From CAZGTQ01 sp964528575 (GTDB taxonomy: Bacteria > Planctomycetota > UBA1135 > GCA-002686595): DNA of 15,648 nt. The translations under genes were made by a program, and so were the position numbers. Positions 13,713 through 15,648 of this stretch are shown in pieces. The stretch lies in NCBI GenBank assembly GCA_964528575.1, contig CAZGTQ010000115.1:1-15648 (forward strand), written 5' to 3'. The notes beneath the pieces are model-generated. The model did not search any database. It had not been told where the DNA came from and saw only the letters and a program-made list of their open reading frames with translations. Position 1 is the stretch's first letter. Each line of letters starts with the position of its first letter.

Positions 13713-15254
13713 ATGCGCACCGCCGCCCGCTTGCTCGTCGCCGCCGCGCTCGCCGCGTCCGCGCATGCCCAGACGCCGCTGACGACCGTCCGCGTCGCGT
13801 CCGGTCTCGACGCGCCGGTCTACGTCACGCACGAGCCCGGCCGCGCCGGCCGGCTCTACGTCGTGCAGCAGCGCGGCAAGGTCGTCGTCGTCGAGGACGG
13901 TCAGGTGCTCGCGACGCCGTTCCTCGACCTCGGCGCGAAGGTCAGCCAGGGCTTCTCCGAGCGCGGCTTGCTCGGCTTCGCGTTCCACCCCGACTACGCC
14001 GCGAACGGACACGTGTACGTCTGCTACACCGACGAGCCGTTCGGCCAGACGTACCTCGAGCGCTACACCCGCTCGGCGAGCGACCCCGCGGTCGTCGACC
14101 CGGCGAGCGGGCTCCTGCTGCTCGGCCCGATCCCGCAGCCGTTCCCCAACCACCAGGGCGGCTGCCTACAGTTCGGGCCCGACGGGATGCTCTACCTCGC
14201 GACGGGCGACGGCGGCGGATCAGGCGATCCCGCGTGCTTCGCGCAGGACGGAGCGAGCCTGCACGGCAAGCTCCTGCGGCTCGCACCCGACGGGAGCATC
14301 CCGCCGTCGAATCCGTTCGTCGGCGACCCGTCGCACCGCGACGAGATCTGGGCCAAGGGCCTGCGCAACCCGTGGCGTTTCAGCTTCGACCGCGCGACCG
14401 GCGACCTGTACCTCGGCGACGTCGGTCAGAACGCGCGCGAGGAGATCGACTTCCAGCCGGCGTCGAACGGCGGGGGCGAGAACTACGGCTGGAAGATCGC
14501 CGAAGGCACGACGTGCTTCGGGACCGCGAGCTGCGCGCCCGGCGTGCCGGCGTGCGGCCATCCGAGCCTGACGCCGCCGATCCGCGACTTCCCCTCGTAC
14601 GACGGCGGCGGCTGCGCGGTGATCGGCGGCTACGTCTACCGCGGCTGCGCGATCCCGTCGCTGCACGGCACGTACTTCTACGGCGACTACTGCAGCGGCC
14701 GCATCTTCTCGTTCCGCTACGACGGGACGACGCTCACCGACCTGGCGGACCGCACCGCGGAGCTCGCGCCCGGCGGCGTCTTCTCGATCGACCTGATCTC
14801 GTCGTTCGGCGAGGACGCCGACGGCGAGCTCTACGTCGTCGACGTCGGCGGCGAGATCTTCCGCATCGTGCCCGCCGCGGGGAGCCCGTTCGCCGCGCTC
14901 GGCTCCGAGACGCCCGGCACCGGCGGCGTCGCGCCCGTGCTCGAGGGCTGCGGTCCGCTGTCGAGCGGGACGACGAGCCTCGTGCGCCTGCGCGAGGCGG
15001 CGCCGAGCGCGCCCGCGGTCGCGCTGCTCGCGCTCGCGACGAGCCCCTTCCCGTTCTTCGGCGGCACCGTGCTGCCCGACCCGGTGAGCGGCACGGTCGT
15101 CCTCTTCACGACCGACGCGAGCGGCGCGTTCGAGGTCGCGCTCGCGGGCGGCGCCGGCCCGGTCGACGCGTTCCTCCAGTGCGGCGTCGTCGACCCGGGC
15201 GCGCTCGGCGGGATCGCGCTCTCCAACGCGCTGCGCATGACGTTCGCGCCTTGA
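13713..15254 (+). CDS. Secreted glucose/sorbosone dehydrogenase-type beta-propeller, paralogue 2
   Basis: A 513-residue exported protein from ATG 13713-13715. The signal peptide ends AHA at residue 19, before QTPLTT, the same mature start as paralogue 1. The propeller has ERGLLGFAFHPDY, PNHQGGCLQFGPDGMLYLAT with His147 at the catalytic-histidine position, GLRNPWRFSFD (217-227), GDVGQNAREEI and FGEDADGELYVVD. Cysteine pairs match those of paralogue 1 (GGCAVIGGYVYRGCAIP, YCSGR). The C-terminal beta-rich domain (about 396-513) again carries PSAPAVALLAL, FFGGTVLPD and a final ALSNALRMTF. The similarity runs end to end, so the pair arose by tandem duplication. The differences next to the histidine (QGGCLQ against NGGHIA) may mean a different substrate. 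The zinc-ribbon gene follows 23 bases later and is probably co-transcribed. Confidence 0.88.
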   Translation: MRTAARLLVAAALAASAHAQTPLTTVRVASGLDAPVYVTHEPGRAGRLYVVQQRGKVVVVEDGQVLATPFLDLGAKVSQGFSERGLLGFAFHPDYAANGHVYVCYTDEPFGQTYLERYTRSASDPAVVDPASGLLLLGPIPQPFPNHQGGCLQFGPDGMLYLATGDGGGSGDPACFAQDGASLHGKLLRLAPDGSIPPSNPFVGDPSHRDEIWAKGLRNPWRFSFDRATGDLYLGDVGQNAREEIDFQPASNGGGENYGWKIAEGTTCFGTASCAPGVPACGHPSLTPPIRDFPSYDGGGCAVIGGYVYRGCAIPSLHGTYFYGDYCSGRIFSFRYDGTTLTDLADRTAELAPGGVFSIDLISSFGEDADGELYVVDVGGEIFRIVPAAGSPFAALGSETPGTGGVAPVLEGCGPLSSGTTSLVRLREAAPSAPAVALLALATSPFPFFGGTVLPDPVSGTVVLFTTDASGAFEVALAGGAGPVDAFLQCGVVDPGALGGIALSNALRMTFAP

Positions 15255-15277
15255 GCCGACCGCGCGCGAGGCGAACC

Positions 15278-15562
15278 ATGGACGACCTGTGCCCGCATTG
15301 CGGAGCGACGCTCATGCGCCGCGCCGCGTTCTGCCGCGAGTGCGGCAGCGATGCGGCGACCGGCTGGAACGCGGACGCCGAGCTCGGCGGCGTCGACCTG
15401 CCGACCGACTGGAACGACGCGGAGTACGAGCGCTTCCTCGAGCGCGAGCTCGGCGAGGTCGCGGCCGGCCACGTGCGACGCCACACGCGCCGCACGCTGT
15501 GGCGCCTCCTCGTCGCGCTCGTCCTGCTCGGGCTCCTGTTCTTCGCCGTCGTGCGCCTGTGA
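15278..15562 (+). CDS. Small zinc-ribbon protein with C-terminal membrane anchor
   Basis: A 94-residue protein from ATG 15278-15280 with GAGG six bases upstream. The N-terminus is a zinc ribbon, Cys5-x2-Cys8 and Cys19-x2-Cys22 (LCPHCGATLM, FCRECGSD). An acidic linker (ELGGVDLPTDWNDAEYERFLE) follows, then a basic stretch (VRRHTRRTLWR) and one membrane helix at about 74-91, so the ribbon should face the cytoplasm. Similar small proteins with a CGSDxxTGW motif after the second Cys pair are common in planctomycetes; none has a known function that I can name. Its position 23 bases after the second dehydrogenase-like gene suggests shared transcription but does not show a shared job. Confidence 0.85.
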   Translation: MDDLCPHCGATLMRRAAFCRECGSDAATGWNADAELGGVDLPTDWNDAEYERFLERELGEVAAGHVRRHTRRTLWRLLVALVLLGLLFFAVVRL

Positions 15563-15581
15563 CGCGCGACGAACTCGATAC

Positions 15582-15648
15582 GGTGTCGCACACCTTGTTG
15601 TCGTTCAGCGACAGGGAGGTGCCAGGTGCCGCACCTGGCACCTCCCTG
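15582..15648. repeat. Run of palindromes ending at the window edge, REP-like
   Basis: Three hairpins follow one another: GGTGT/ACACC (15582-15594, three-base loop), TGTCG/CGACA with loop TTCAG (within 15599-15614), and a perfect 18-bp inverted repeat with arms 15612-15629 and 15631-15648 around a single C. The long arms contain GGTGCC twice (GGTGCCAGGTGCC). Motifs of this GGTGCC/GGCACC kind occur as repetitive extragenic palindromes tied to REP-associated transposases in several bacterial groups; that link is by resemblance. The last palindrome ends exactly at the last base, so its true extent cannot be seen. It may also terminate the upstream transcript. Confidence 0.6.

Noticed and set aside
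11754..14153. A 799-codon minus-strand frame opposite the first dehydrogenase-like gene
   Set aside because: Composition is Arg/Val/Ala/Asp-rich without domains; the plus strand has a signal peptide, ribosome site and conserved motifs.
11984..15562. A 1192-codon plus-strand frame crossing both dehydrogenase-like genes
   Set aside because: It is almost all Arg, Pro and Ala, spans a terminator and only becomes protein-like at its end, where it enters the real zinc-ribbon gene.
1..15648. CRISPR array, tRNA, rRNA or complete insertion sequence
   Set aside because: No regularly spaced repeats, no cloverleaf-like sequence and no transposase reading frame were seen on either strand.

Overview
The window is very GC-rich DNA with tightly packed bacterial genes and codons that nearly always end in G or C. 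The best guess for the host is a member of the Planctomycetota. This rests on remembered family resemblance rather than a search: two secreted glucose/sorbosone dehydrogenase-type proteins carry a C-terminal beta-rich domain often seen in secreted planctomycete proteins, and a small zinc-ribbon/membrane protein is of a type common there. No rRNA, tRNA, CRISPR array or complete insertion sequence is visible.

Layout. (1) Bases 1-1555, minus strand: a run of envelope genes made of a TlpA-like thioredoxin-fold lipoprotein, a small lipoprotein, a short interrupted reading frame and a hypothetical gene cut by the left edge. (2) 1577-2164, plus strand: a lipoprotein divergent from the thioredoxin gene, with only 21 bp between the two starts. 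(3) 2462-7310, minus strand: a lipid-acylation operon. It holds a three-domain protein (acyl-activating AMP ligase, acyl carrier protein, PlsC acyltransferase), a second PlsC-like acyltransferase with membrane segments, and a TMEM164/TP0381-family membrane protein. It ends at a strong hairpin terminator near 2245-2281. (4) 7311-7735: a 425-bp divergent control region. (5) 7736-11893, plus strand: four genes chained by 4-bp start/stop overlaps. They encode a COG2403-type predicted GTPase (cyclic-2,3-diphosphoglycerate synthetase-like), an N-acylornithine carbamoyltransferase, a GNAT of the kind found in Bacteroidetes arginine clusters, and an M20 deacylase. (6) 12057-15562, plus strand: two tandem paralogous secreted dehydrogenase-like beta-propellers separated by an intrinsic terminator, then a zinc-ribbon membrane protein. 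(7) 15582-15648: consecutive palindromes that run into the right edge.

How the genes work together. The 7736-11893 operon looks like part of an acylated arginine pathway in which carbamoylation happens on N-acyl-ornithine and the acyl group is removed at the citrulline stage. The GNAT could supply the first acylation, the carbamoyltransferase makes N-acylcitrulline and the M20 enzyme would release citrulline. argB, argC, argD, argG and argH are not in the window. The carbamoyltransferase has neither the acetyl-type nor the succinyl-type residue at the known specificity position, and an uncharacterised GTPase leads the operon. These two points make it the most interesting system here. The 2462-7310 operon reads as an acyl-chain activation and phospholipid (re)acylation cassette, with a TMEM164-family protein as a possible third acyltransferase.
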